In this document: one piece after another, positions 26,675-36,198 of the stretch
Layout of the letters: each line of letters opens with the position of its first letter
Numbering within the stretch: position 1 is the first letter of the stretch
Source: CAVVSD01 sp963750895
GTDB taxonomy: Bacteria; Actinomycetota; Thermoleophilia; Solirubrobacterales; Solirubrobacteraceae
Assembly (NCBI GenBank): GCA_963750895.1
Contig: CAVVSD010000001.1
Location: forward strand, 124,001 to 188,000
DNA length: 64,000 nt
Reading direction: 5' to 3'
The notes under the pieces: model-generated
Database searches by the model: none
What the model was told of the DNA's origin: nothing
Seen by the model: the letters and a program-made list of their open reading frames with translations, nothing else
Translations under genes and position numbers: made by a program

Positions 26675-27433
26675 TTGCTCGTCCTCCAGCCCACAACCCT
26701 CGACGACCTCCTCACGGCCGACCCCTCGGCCACGCTCGTCGCCGGTGGCACGGGGGTCCTCGTGGAGATGAACGCCGGTCGCTCGCCGTCGGCGCTCGTC
26801 GACGTCTCGCGCGTCGCCGAGCTCGCTGCCGTCCAGGACGACGGCGACGTCGTCCGCATCGGCGCGGCGGTCACCTACACCCGGGTCATCGAGGAGCTGG
26901 GGGACCGGCTGCCGGGGCTCGCGATGGCATGCCGGACGATCGCCTCGCGCCAGATCCGCAACCGCGGGACGCTCGGCGGCGCCCTGGCGCTGCGTGACCC
27001 GACGAGCGATGCGCTCGCCGCGCTCCTGGCCGCCGACGCGCGGGTCGAGATCGCATCGGTCGCCGGCGTCCGCACCGTGGGCGTGGGCGACGTCGAGCTC
27101 GCGCCCGGCGAGGTCCTCACGGCGATCGTCGTGCCCGTCGCCGAGGGGCCCGTCGCGTACGCGAAGGCGGGGATGCGCAACGCGATGGCGCGTGCGATCT
27201 GCGGCGTCGCGGTCGCGCTGCGCCCGGCGCAGCACGCGGTGGCGATCGGCGTCGTGGGGGCGCGCGCCGTGCGCGCCGGCGAGGCCGAGGAGCTGATCGG
27301 CGCGCAGTGGGCGCGCCGCGACCGCGCGCTCGCGCAGCGCGCGGGCGAGCTCGCCGCGGCCGCCGCGGCGCCGATCCCGGCGCACCTCACGACGGTCCTC
27401 ACGCGGCGCGCGCTGGAGCGGGCATGGAGCTGA
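26675..27433 (+). CDS. Xanthine dehydrogenase FAD-binding (medium) subunit
   Basis: 252-residue member of the CO dehydrogenase/xanthine dehydrogenase medium-subunit family. The FAD pyrophosphate loop is ATLVAGGTGVLVEM (near residue 20) and the second FAD motif is ASRQIRNRGTLGGALALRDP (about 90-109), close to the usual TIGGNI/L pattern. It shuttles electrons between the 2Fe-2S subunit and FAD/NAD. It starts at TTG 26675 and overlaps the 2Fe-2S subunit by 10 bp. The order FAD, 2Fe-2S, deaminase, Mo subunit places a deaminase inside the dehydrogenase gene set. Confidence 0.88.
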   Translation: MLVLQPTTLDDLLTADPSATLVAGGTGVLVEMNAGRSPSALVDVSRVAELAAVQDDGDVVRIGAAVTYTRVIEELGDRLPGLAMACRTIASRQIRNRGTLGGALALRDPTSDALAALLAADARVEIASVAGVRTVGVGDVELAPGEVLTAIVVPVAEGPVAYAKAGMRNAMARAICGVAVALRPAQHAVAIGVVGARAVRAGEAEELIGAQWARRDRALAQRAGELAAAAAAPIPAHLTTVLTRRALERAWS

Positions 27434-27876
27434 TCGTCGACGGCGTCGCGCACCGGCTGCCCGACGACGCCGGCGGGCGCAGCCTGCTGCGCGTCCTGCG
27501 CGAGGACCTCGCGCTGACGGGAACGAAGAACGCCTGCGAGCAGGGCGAGTGCGGCTCCTGCACCGTGTCGATCGACGGGGAGATCGCGTGCGCGTGCCTC
27601 GTGCTCGCCGCGCAGGCCGACGGCTGCCGCGTCGACACCGTCGCCGGCATGGCCGCCGAGGACGGGACGCTGCACCCGCTCCAGGCGGCGTTCCTCGAGG
27701 CGGGGGCCGTGCAGTGCGGGTTCTGCACCCCGGGCCTGCTCGTCGCCGCCCGCGACCTGCTGCGCCGCGTGCCCGAGCCGAGCGAGCAGGACGTCCGCGA
27801 GGGCCTGGCCGGGAACCTCTGCCGCTGCACCGGCTACGAGCGGATCGTCACGGCGGTCCTGGAGGCATCGCGATGA
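27424..27876 (+). CDS. Xanthine dehydrogenase 2Fe-2S subunit
   Basis: 150-residue small subunit with two [2Fe-2S] clusters. The plant-ferredoxin-type cluster cysteines are in NACEQGECGSCTVSIDG and, later, ACACLVLA; the helical second cluster uses GAVQCGFCTPGLL and GNLCRCTGYERIV. All eight ligands are visible. The length is typical. ATGA overlap with the deaminase gene downstream. Confidence 0.95.
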   Translation: MELIVDGVAHRLPDDAGGRSLLRVLREDLALTGTKNACEQGECGSCTVSIDGEIACACLVLAAQADGCRVDTVAGMAAEDGTLHPLQAAFLEAGAVQCGFCTPGLLVAARDLLRRVPEPSEQDVREGLAGNLCRCTGYERIVTAVLEASR

Positions 27877-29231
27877 TCGCCATCGAGCACGCCGCCATCG
27901 CCACCGTCGACGCGGAGCGCCGCGAGCACCTCGACGGGCATCTCGTCGTGGACGGCGACCGGATCGTCGCGGTCGGGGAGGGCCCCGTGCCGGCCGAGCT
28001 GGAGATCACGCGGCGCATCGACGGGTCCGGCTGCCTGGTGACGCCCGGCCTCGTCAACTGCCACCACCACCTGTACCAGTCGGCCACGCGCGGGCTCGTG
28101 ACCGACGGGACGCTCTTCGAGTGGCTCGTCGCCCTGTATCCCGTGTGGGCGCACGTCGACGCGGACACGGTCGCGGCGGCGGCGCGCGGCGGGCTCGCGG
28201 CCCTCGCGACGTCGGGCTGCACGACGTCGACCGACCACCACTACATCTTCCCGCGCGGCGGCGGCGACCTCCTCGCCGTCGAGATCGAGGCGGCGGGGCA
28301 GATCGGCCTGCGCTTCCACCCGTGCCGCGGTGCGATGGACCTCGGCGAGTCCGACGGCGGGCTGCCGCCGGACAGCCTCGTCGAGGACCGTGACGCGATC
28401 CTCGCTGCGTCCGAGGAGGCGATCGACCGCTTCCACGACCCGTCGCCCGGCGCGCGCGTGCGGATCGCGCTCGCGCCGACGTCGCCGTTCTCGGTCACGC
28501 GCGAGCTGCTCGTGGAGACGGCCGAGCTCGCGCGCCGCCGTGGGGTGCGGCTGCACACGCACCTGGCGGAGACGATCGACGAGGAGGAGTTCTGCCTCGA
28601 GCAGTTCGGGGTGCGGCCGCTGGAGTACCTCGACAGCGTCGGCTGGCTCGGCGACGACGTGTGGCTCGCCCACTGCGTCCATCTCAACGAGGCCGAGTCG
28701 GTGCGCATGGGCGCGACCGGCACCGGCGTCGCGCACTGCCCGACGTCCAACGGCCGGCTCGGCGCCGGGATCGCGAACGTGCCCGCGCTCCTGGCCGCGG
28801 GTGCGCCGGTCGGCCTCGGGGTCGACGGCGCCGCGTCCAACGAGGCGCAGGAGCTCATCCACGAGGTGCGCGCCGCCCTGACCGTCGCGCGGGCGGCCCG
28901 GGGGCCGCGCGCGCTGTCGGCCCGGCAGGCGCTCGAGCTCGGCACGCTGCACGGCGCGCGGTGCCTCGGCCGCGACGACGAGCTCGGGCACCTGAGCGTC
29001 GGCGCGCTGGCCGACGTCGCGGTGTGGCGGCTGGACGACGTCGGCTTCGCGGGGATCGCCGATCCGATCGCGGCACTCGTGCTCGGCCCGCCGCGGCCCG
29101 TGGACCTGCTGCTCGTCGGCGGTGAGGTCGTCGTCGAGGACGGCGAGCTGCGCACCGCCGACGCGGAGACCGTCGCCGCCGAGCTGGCGCGCGAGAGCCG
29201 CGCGATCGCCGCCCGCGCGGGCCTGACATGA
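27873..29231 (+). CDS. 8-oxoguanine deaminase-like amidohydrolase
   Basis: 452-residue metal-dependent deaminase of the Atz/Trz amidohydrolase group. The first metal motif is VNCHHHLYQSATRGLV, followed by LFEWLVALYPVWAHVD, LHTHLAETIDEEEF, VWLAHCVHL (metal His) and LGVDGAASNEAQEL (metal Asp plus SNE). The CHHHLYQ and ALYPVWA wording matches bacterial 8-oxoguanine deaminases (Pa0142 type), which turn 8-oxoguanine directly into urate, rather than classical guanine deaminase. This fits the urate operon next door. S-triazine hydrolase annotation would be a common mislabel. ATGA overlaps link it to both dehydrogenase neighbours. Confidence 0.82.
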   Translation: MIAIEHAAIATVDAERREHLDGHLVVDGDRIVAVGEGPVPAELEITRRIDGSGCLVTPGLVNCHHHLYQSATRGLVTDGTLFEWLVALYPVWAHVDADTVAAAARGGLAALATSGCTTSTDHHYIFPRGGGDLLAVEIEAAGQIGLRFHPCRGAMDLGESDGGLPPDSLVEDRDAILAASEEAIDRFHDPSPGARVRIALAPTSPFSVTRELLVETAELARRRGVRLHTHLAETIDEEEFCLEQFGVRPLEYLDSVGWLGDDVWLAHCVHLNEAESVRMGATGTGVAHCPTSNGRLGAGIANVPALLAAGAPVGLGVDGAASNEAQELIHEVRAALTVARAARGPRALSARQALELGTLHGARCLGRDDELGHLSVGALADVAVWRLDDVGFAGIADPIAALVLGPPRPVDLLLVGGEVVVEDGELRTADAETVAAELARESRAIAARAGLT

Positions 29232-31396
29232 GCACGACAGCCCCCCGGACGACCGGCGGGGTCGGCGAGCGCCTGCCGCGATCGGACGGCCGGGCGAAGG
29301 TCACCGGCGAGTTCGCCTACTCGTCGGACCTGCACGTCGAGGGGATGCTGTTCGGGGTCACGCTGCGCAGCCCGCATCCGTCGGCGCGCATCCGCGGGAT
29401 CGACACGTCGGCGGCCCTCGCCGCCCGCGGCGTACGCGCGGTCCTGACCCACGAGGACGTGCCCGGCGAGAAGCTCATCGGCAGCGTCCTGCCCGACCAG
29501 CCGGTGCTGGCCATCGACCGCGTCCGACACCACGGCGAGCCGATCGCGCTCGTCGCCGCCGACGACCCCGACGCCGCCCGCGCGGCCGCCGCGAGCATCG
29601 CGGTGGACTACGAGGTCGAGGAGCCGGTCGTCGACCCGGTCGCCGCGCTCACACCGGGCGCGACGCCGGTCCACGCCGGCGGCAACGACCTGCGCACGGT
29701 CCACATCCTCCACGGGGACCCGGGCGCGACCGGGCCGGTCGTGGTCCGCGGCACGTACGACGTCGGTCGCCAGGACCAGGCGTTCCTCGGCCCGGAGTCC
29801 GGGCTCGCGGTGCCCGACGGGCAGGGCGGGATCGACCTGCACATCGCGACGCAGTACCTGCACGTCGACCGCGACCAGGTCGCGGCGGGGCTCGGGATCG
29901 CGCCCGAACAGGTCCGGCTCATCCTGGCCGGGGTCGGCGGGGCGTTCGGCGCGCGCGAGGACCTCTCGATGCAGCTGCACGCGTGCATGCTCGCCCTCGC
30001 GACGGGGCGTGCCGTGAAGATGGTCTACGGCCGCGAGGAGTCGTTCCTCGGCCACGTCCACCGCCACCCGGCGCACATGGAGTACGAGCACGTCGCCGAC
30101 CGCGACGGGCGCCTGATCGCCGTGCGCCTGCGGCTGATCCTCGACGGCGGCGCGTACGCGTCGAGCTCGACGGCCGTCATCGCCAACGCCGCGACGCTCG
30201 GCTGCGGGCCCTACCACGTGCCCAACGCGCGGATCGAGGCGACCGTCGCGTACACGAACAACCCGCCGAGCGGCGCGATGCGCGGCTTCGGCGCCGTGCA
30301 GGTGGCGGTCGGCTACGAGGCGCAGATGGATCGCCTGGCCGGTGCGCTGGGGATGGACCCCGTGGAGCTGCGGGTCCTGAACGCGCTGCCCGAGGGCGGC
30401 GAGCTGCCGACCGGGCAGGCGGTCCGTGGGCCGGTTGCGGTGCCGGAGATGCTCGAGCGCCTCGTGTCGCTGCCGATGCCCGAGCGCGACCCGGACCCCC
30501 GCTCGCTCCCCGGCGGCGCGTTCCGGGCCGGCGACGGCGACGGCGTGGTGCGGGCGGTCGGCTACGCGGCGGGGTTCAAGAACATCGCGTTCTCGGAGGG
30601 CTACGACGACCCGGCGACCGCGCGGGTTCGGGTGGAGCGGCGGGACGGGCGGCTCTCGGCGACCGTCTACACCGCCGCCACGGAGGTCGGACAGGGCGTG
30701 CTCGGCGTGCAGGAGCAGATCGCGCGCACGGAGCTGGGCCTCGCCGACGTGCAGGTGCTGCCGGCCGACACGCGGATCGCGATGGCGGGGTCTGCGTCCG
30801 CGTCGCGCCTGACGTGGATCGTCGGCGGCGCGGTCCAGGCCGCGTGCCGCGCCGTCGCCGGGGAGATCGACGCCCTCCCGGAGGGCGGTGTCGTGGAGGC
30901 CGAGCGCACCTACCGCCACGCGCGGACGCACGCGATGGATCCGGTCACCGGCCAGGGCGACAGCCACGCCGGCTTCGCGTTCGTCGCGCACAGGGCCGTC
31001 GTCGACGTCGACACCGAGCTCGGGCTGGCGCGGGTCGTGGAGCTCGCCTGCGCGCAGGACGTCGGGCTCGCCGTGAACCCACTCGCGCTGGAGGGCCAGC
31101 TGCACGGAGGCACGATCCAGGGCCTCGGACTCGCGCTGACCGAGGAGCTCGTGACGGAGGGGGGCGTCGTGCGCGACCTCAGCTTCGGCGGCTACCGCAT
31201 CCCGACGATGATGGACGCCGCCGCCGTCCCGACGATCGTGCTGGAGCTCGGCAACCCGGACGCGCCCTACGGACTGCGCGGGGTGGGGGAGATGCCGTCG
31301 ATCTCATCGACCCCGGCGGTGCTGGCGGCGCTCCGTGCTGCGACGGGGCGGGCGCTCACCCGCGTGCCGGTGCGGCCCGAGGACCTCGCGGGCTGA
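29228..31396 (+). CDS. Xanthine dehydrogenase molybdenum-binding subunit
   Basis: 722-residue large subunit of the molybdenum hydroxylase family. The N-terminal part (GERLPRSDGRAKVTGEFAYSSDL) and the Moco-binding part (VGGAFGAREDLSMQLHACML, PPSGAMRGFGAVQVAVGYEAQMD, and the late GLRGVGEMPSIS with the catalytic-region glutamate) are in order. The active-site loop lacks the AYXCSFR cysteine of CO dehydrogenase, so a purine hydroxylase (xanthine/hypoxanthine) is expected. Complete and intact; last gene of the plus-strand operon, followed by the tandem hairpins. Confidence 0.92.
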   Translation: MSTTAPRTTGGVGERLPRSDGRAKVTGEFAYSSDLHVEGMLFGVTLRSPHPSARIRGIDTSAALAARGVRAVLTHEDVPGEKLIGSVLPDQPVLAIDRVRHHGEPIALVAADDPDAARAAAASIAVDYEVEEPVVDPVAALTPGATPVHAGGNDLRTVHILHGDPGATGPVVVRGTYDVGRQDQAFLGPESGLAVPDGQGGIDLHIATQYLHVDRDQVAAGLGIAPEQVRLILAGVGGAFGAREDLSMQLHACMLALATGRAVKMVYGREESFLGHVHRHPAHMEYEHVADRDGRLIAVRLRLILDGGAYASSSTAVIANAATLGCGPYHVPNARIEATVAYTNNPPSGAMRGFGAVQVAVGYEAQMDRLAGALGMDPVELRVLNALPEGGELPTGQAVRGPVAVPEMLERLVSLPMPERDPDPRSLPGGAFRAGDGDGVVRAVGYAAGFKNIAFSEGYDDPATARVRVERRDGRLSATVYTAATEVGQGVLGVQEQIARTELGLADVQVLPADTRIAMAGSASASRLTWIVGGAVQAACRAVAGEIDALPEGGVVEAERTYRHARTHAMDPVTGQGDSHAGFAFVAHRAVVDVDTELGLARVVELACAQDVGLAVNPLALEGQLHGGTIQGLGLALTEELVTEGGVVRDLSFGGYRIPTMMDAAAVPTIVLELGNPDAPYGLRGVGEMPSISSTPAVLAALRAATGRALTRVPVRPEDLAG

Positions 31397-31401
31397 GACC
31401 C

Positions 31402-31451
31402 GGCGTTGTGTCGCTCTGCGACACAACGCCAATGCGTGGGCGAAGCCCACG
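31402..31451. repeat. Tandem-hairpin intergenic element (copy 2)
   Basis: Hairpin 1 has a 13-bp stem (31402-31414 with 31418-31430) on TGTGTCGC with loop TCT; spacer AATG; hairpin 2 has stem CGTGGGC/GCCCACG (31435-31441, 31445-31451) with loop GAA. Stems differ from copy 1 by compensatory changes while AATG and GAA are kept. It begins 6 bp after the xanthine-dehydrogenase stop. Confidence 0.65.
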
Positions 31452-31452
31452 A

Positions 31453-31578
31453 CACGACCCCGGGTTGCAGGCCGGGGTCGTGGGTGTGTTCGAGAGAGGA
31501 GGAGGAGATGCTGTAGCCAGGTGGTCGGCCACGGCGTCCCGTTCTTGAGGCGACCGCGTCGAGTTGGCGCGTTCCCGC
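31453..31578. repeat. Structured intergenic repeat, copy D
   Basis: Same architecture as copies B and C: 11-bp hairpin (31453-31463 with 31472-31482), purine run GAGGAGGAGGAG, GGTCG (31523-31527) with CGACC (31551-31555), TTCTTGAGGCGACC, GAGTTGGC and a GCG-CGTTCC-CGC hairpin (31567-31578). It lies directly behind the tandem hairpins. From here to the next gene at 31735 I see nothing else identifiable. Confidence 0.65.
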
Positions 31579-31734
31579 TAAGACGGCTCGATGTCCTAGC
31601 GCGTCCAGCACGAACGAGACGTCGGCCAGACTTCGTTCACATCGCGCCGCACTGCCCGCAGTGCTTCGTCGCGTGTTCTCAGCCACCGGCGAATCGCACC
31701 GGTTGCCGGTCCGTGAGGTAGGGTCGGCGCTCCT

Positions 31735-32996
31735 GTGGTTCGCCGTCGCGCCCCTGCCGATTTCGCGCCGCGCTGGGTGACGGAGGTCGAGCTCGCTGAG
31801 CCGATCGCACCGCTGCGGGCGCCGCGGCGGACTGACGGCGCGACGTACGCCGAGGCGCAGGTGCTCGCGCGACTCCATGCGCAGCCCCTGGGGCTCGCCA
31901 CGGTGCCGCTTGCGGACGGCGAGGCGCAGGTCGATGTCATTCTCGAGGCGATCCGCGACCAGCTGTCGGGCCCGCTGGCCGACCACCTGCGCGCGGACGA
32001 GATCCTGCCCGACGCGCTCACGGGGGAAGGGCTCGAGGACGCCTGTCAGGTCGCCGCACCGAAGGGCGCCCAACCGTTCGCGAGCGTCGTCGTGTGCACC
32101 CGCGACCGCGCGGAGTCCCTGCGGCGTGCGTTGCGCTCGGTGCTCGCGATGGACTACCCCGACTTCGAGCTCGTCGTCGTGGACAACGCGCCGAGGACCT
32201 CGGCCACCCGCGACGTCGTCGACGAGTTGGCCGATCCGCGCGTGCGCTACGTCCTCGAACCACGGCCGGGGCTCTCGTGCGCACGCAACCGCGGCGTGGC
32301 CGAAGCGCGCGGCGAGATCGTGGCGTTCACGGACGACGACGTCGTCGCCGACGTGGGCTGGCTCGCGGCGCTCGTCGCAGGATTTGGGCGCGTGCCGCAC
32401 GTCGGCGCGGTCACCGGGCTCGTGCCCGGCGCGGAGATCGAGACGGCGGCGCAGGCGTACTTCGAGACGAAGCTCGACTGGGCGGACGTGTTCGAGGCGC
32501 GGGTATACGACCTCGGCGAGCACCGCGCCGACCACCCGCCTACCCGTACAGCGCTGGGCATTTCGGCGCGGGCGCTAACTTCGCGGCAACGCGATCGACG
32601 CTCGCCGAGGTGGGGCTCTTCGACGAGGCGCTTGGCGCGGTACGCCGAGCAGGGCGGTGAGGACCTCGACTACTTCCTGCGCGTCATCCTCGGCGGTCAC
32701 GCGATCGCCTTCGAACCGGCGGCGCTCGTCTGGCACGTCCACGTCGCGAAGAGGCGGTGCTCGTGCAGCAGATGTATGGCTATGGCTCTGGTCTCACCGC
32801 CTACCTCGTCAAGCACATGCTGTTCACGCGCGGCGCAGCGCGGGCCGTTTGGCGCGCTGCCGCGTGCCGTGGCGTGTTCGCGAAGCCCTTCGGCACGGCA
32901 CGCAGCACCACGGCCGTCCCGCCGGGCGCGATGCGCAAGGAGCTCGAGGGCCTCGTGGCCGGGCCGGTGCTCTACCTGCGCGGGCGGCGGCGCTGA
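31735..32996 (+). pseudogene. Family 2 glycosyltransferase, several frameshifts
   Basis: About 420 residues when stitched. The first 260 residues are one frame: an N-terminal extension, then the GT-A domain with ASVVVCTRDRAESLRRALRS, FELVVVDNAPRTSATRD, LSCARNRGVAEARGEIVAFT and the DDD metal site. The frame breaks near 32535 (next frame YPYSAGHFGAGANFAATRST), near 32640 (then EDLDYFLRVILGGHAIAFEP) and near 32745 (C-terminus LVQQMYGYGSGLTAYLVKHM, ending at 32996). The ED near EDLDYFLR is the expected GT2 acceptor-side motif. It probably adds a sugar to surface glycan. No clear start other than GTG 31735. Confidence 0.8.
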
Positions 32997-33005
32997 CGTA
33001 GACCG

Positions 33006-33788
33006 TCAGATCGTCGCGCTCGTGCCGGCGCCCGGCTCATGGCGCAGGGCGAGCGTGTCGTCCTCGCCGACCGCGATCCGGTAGCCGTTGACGACGAGTT
33101 TGCGGACGGTCGCATCGTGCTCGCGCCGGCCGAGGTGACGGTGCTCGAACCGGATGATCGCGGGCGATGGCGCTCGAGGTCGAGCATGGATGATCTCCCG
33201 TCGAAACCTCGGCGTCGATCTGTAGCAGCTCGACGGCGCCGGCGCGCGATCGAACGCGTCGTCGAGAGAGATAGCCTTCACCGCCTCTACCACGACAGCG
33301 ACCGCAAGATCGGGACATGGCCGCAAGACGGCGAGAACGCGGACGCGAGCGAAGGATGCGAGCTGCGCCGTCCAGGCCGGAGCGCCGGCGTCGTCGCGCA
33401 CCTTCCACAGCGTCATCGCTCCGGCCTCCGCCGCGATCGCCGCGTTGAGGAGCACCAGTCAGGGGAACTCCTCGTAGGACCGGCGAAGGCGCTCGAAGAT
33501 CGCTCGCTGCGGCTCGATGAGCACGCCGGTCCAGCCGTGCTCGACCACGAGCTGGCGGATCGGGTCGTTCGTCGTGCCGTCGAAGGCGCCGATCTGGATG
33601 AAACCGGAGCCCCTCGTAGCTGCGACGTAGGTGGCGGCAATCGTGAGGTCGATCGTCAAGGGTGAGAGGAGCGCGCCGGGCGGCAGTCGCCGCAGGACCA
33701 GGCCCCGTCGGCGCAGAACGGCCGAGCACGTCGCCCGGGCATGGTCGAGGACGATCCGCACGACATCGCGCACGCGTCCCGAGGTCAA
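33006..33788 (-). pseudogene. FkbM-type methyltransferase, disrupted
   Basis: The N-terminal half has GFIQIGAFDGTTNDPIRQLV and TGVLIEPQRAIFERLRRSYE, the SAM-binding motif I region and following strand of FkbM-family O-methyltransferases. An in-frame TGA at 33459-33461 interrupts right after YEEFP, and the same frame continues LVLLNAAIAAEAGAMTLWKV (usual family text). Further on, the frame degrades near 33290-33330. The likely TTG start at 33788 overlaps the stop of the PP-loop gene. FkbM enzymes methylate sugar hydroxyls, in keeping with the polysaccharide locus. Confidence 0.7.
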
Positions 33789-34874
33789 CGTCTCAGGAGC
33801 GTGCGCCTGGCGCCGGCGCGCGCACGGTCGACGAGGGACCAGAGGGGCTCGGCGCGGATCGTGCGCTCCAGAGCGCGAACGAGCTCCGGCTCGGCGCCCA
33901 TCTCGAGGGCGCGCTCGAGCGTGTCGCGCTGGAAGACAACGGAGGAGTCGTCGAGACGCATCCTTGCGATCCGGTCGATGTCGAGCCGGTCGGGGAACGT
34001 CCTCGCCCGCGGCAGCGCGCCGACCAGGTGCAGGAGCATCATCGTCCGCAGGCACTTCTCGCAGCGCCCACAGTTGTACGCGCCGTCGCGATTCTCCCAG
34101 CAGACGCGGAGGTGAGCGAGCGCCACGGGCTCCTCCGCGAGGGCCGCGACCTTGGTGAAGCGATCGCGCTCGATGCCGTCATGACGGAACTCCAGACACT
34201 CCGTCGACCACAGGGGGTCGATGTCCGGGTGCGACCCCCAGGGCAGCAGCTCGCTCCAGGACGCGCTGCCCGGGATGTACACCGTATGCAGGTGTTCCTG
34301 CAGCAGCAGCGCGGCCGCGGCCAGGCAGCCGCCGTGCCACCACCGCCACTCGACGTGCGGGAACACACGGCGGACGTCCGTCGAGACCGTGATGAGCTCC
34401 TTGCCGAGCTCCGCGGCGACCGACGCGGCGGCCGCGGCCGCCCGATCGGCAACGGCGCGGGCGTCGACGACGAAGTCGAAGCCCTCCAGGAAGATGAGGT
34501 GTGTGATCTCGTCGCGGTGAGCGAGGAGCGTGTCGAAGGAGTCCACGCCGCCGCTGAAGAAGCTGCCGACGCCGCGGCCGTCCGTACGCGCCCGTTCCGT
34601 ACCGGCGGACGGCGCCCGCACCTCGACCCGCGTGAGCCCCGGATTCCCAGCCGGCGAGGATGCGCTGCATCTCGCCGATGCCACGCCGGAGCCGTGGCGA
34701 CACCGGCTCGCCGACCTGCAGCGCTGCGCCGCGGGACATCGCGGGCACCAGCAGGAGCGCCAGCGCGGCGTCGCCGGTTGCACCGGGCGGCACAGTGACG
34801 CCGAACGGCACGTCGTAGGACTCAGCGCCGAGCCGCCCGGAAACCGTCACGCCGGCGGTGCCTGAGGTGCTCAC
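33785..34874 (-). CDS. PP-loop ATP-pyrophosphatase domain protein, one or more frameshifts
   Basis: About 362 residues when joined. The first ~85 residues (STSGTAGVTVSGRLGAESYD...) are in one frame and break near 34630; the rest begins VGSFFSGGVDSFDTLL, whose SGGVDS is the PP-loop of ATP-pyrophosphatases (asparagine synthetase/ExsB-like). Two CxxC-type cysteines follow in NCGRCEKCLRTMMLLHL. The middle (STECLEFRHDGIERDRFTKV) is typical of uncharacterised PP-loop proteins seen in capsule loci. It may adenylate and amidate or otherwise modify a sugar or lipid acid; the reaction is unknown. GTGA overlap with the flippase gene. Confidence 0.7.
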
Positions 34875-36198
34875 GGCGCGTCGTCCGAGCGGGCGAGCAG
34901 CGTGCGTACGAGGCTCGGCGCGACCGCGGCCGCCAGGAGCGCCGCGGAGATCAGCCACGCGAGGCCGATGCCGTTCAGGCCCATGGCCGGTCCGAGCACG
35001 ATGCAGAGCCCGAGCAGGATGACGAAGTCGACGGCCGAGCACACGGCGGTCGCCAGGCCCTTGCCCTCGAGGCGCTTGAGCGCGACGTACAGGAAGATCA
35101 CGGCGCGGAAGAGCGTCGCGACGGCGAAGAGCCGCAGGACGCCGGCGCCCTCGCGCGCGTAGTCCTCGCCGAACACCCTGAGCAGGAGCGGAGCCGCGAC
35201 GACGAGCACCACCACCGCAGGCAGGAAGAGACGCGCGAAGTTACGAACCGCCCGCCGGGCGATCGCGGTCGCCTGGCGCTCGTCGAAGGCGCCCTCCACC
35301 GTGATGGCGATGGACACGCTGTAGACGAGCAGGTCGAAGGTCGAGATGAGGGTGAATGGGATGTAGAAGTATGCGGAGTCGCGGCTGCCAACGACGGCCA
35401 GGACGATCATCGGAAGCAGGCTGAGCGTCGCGAATGCGATCGTCGTGCCCACGAAGTCCCACGCGAGGTAGCTGCGCAGGCGGGCGCGGCTGCCGCCGAG
35501 CAGCGGGGAGCGCCCTGATGGGCGCGTCCGCACGTGCGCGGGAACGACGCGCCGGAAGATGAGCCAGTTCACGGGCAGGATGAGGGCTGCCATCGGCAGC
35601 ACCCAGGCGACGAACAGCCCGTTGCTCACCGCGGCGCCGGTGAGCGCGACGAGCGCGCCGATGCGCAGGAGCCCGAAGAGGCCGTTCTCGATCCAGAGCC
35701 AGGCGCCGCGCGCAGGGCCGTGAGGGCCGCGTCCTGCAGCGTGAACACGCACCAGAGCGGAACCGCGACGACGAAGAGAACGGCGAGGCTGCCGTCGCGC
35801 AGGAAGCCGTAGTGGTCCGATACGGCGGGCGCCACGATGACGAACGCGCCCGCCACGAGGAGCGCGGCGCCGCCCGTCGCCGCGTAGGAGAGCACGAGCG
35901 CCCGTGCCGGGCGCTCGACCTGTGGCAGGAAGCGCGCGAGCGTCGAGTTCAGGTTCAGCTGGCAGAACGCGGAGAGGGCCATCATCGACGCGATAAGCAC
36001 GCTGCCGCGTCCGACGGCTTGGGGTGAGAAGAGCCGGGCGGCGAGTACCCAGAACACGAGCCCGGCTGCTGCCGTGACCGCCGTCGTGGCCATGAGCCCG
36101 TAGGCGGTGCGGAACAGGGGCTCGGACGCGTGCGCCCGCGCACGGTCGCGGAGCTTGCCGAGCACGGCGCGGGACCGCAGTGCGGCGCTAGCCGCCAC
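34871..36198 (-). CDS. Polysaccharide flippase (Wzx/MATE-like), one frameshift
   Basis: About 442 residues with roughly 12 membrane helices. N-terminal part: LFRTAYGLMATTAVTAAAGL, LAARLFSPQAVGRGSVL (the Wzx-type first loop) and NLNSTLARFLPQ. The frame breaks near 35705 after LTALRAAP; the rest continues WLWIENGLFGLLRIGALVAL to the end at 34871. MOP-superfamily flippases move lipid-linked oligosaccharide units to the outer face for polymerisation. GTG start at 36198 lies within the last codons of the pyruvyltransferase gene. Confidence 0.82.
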
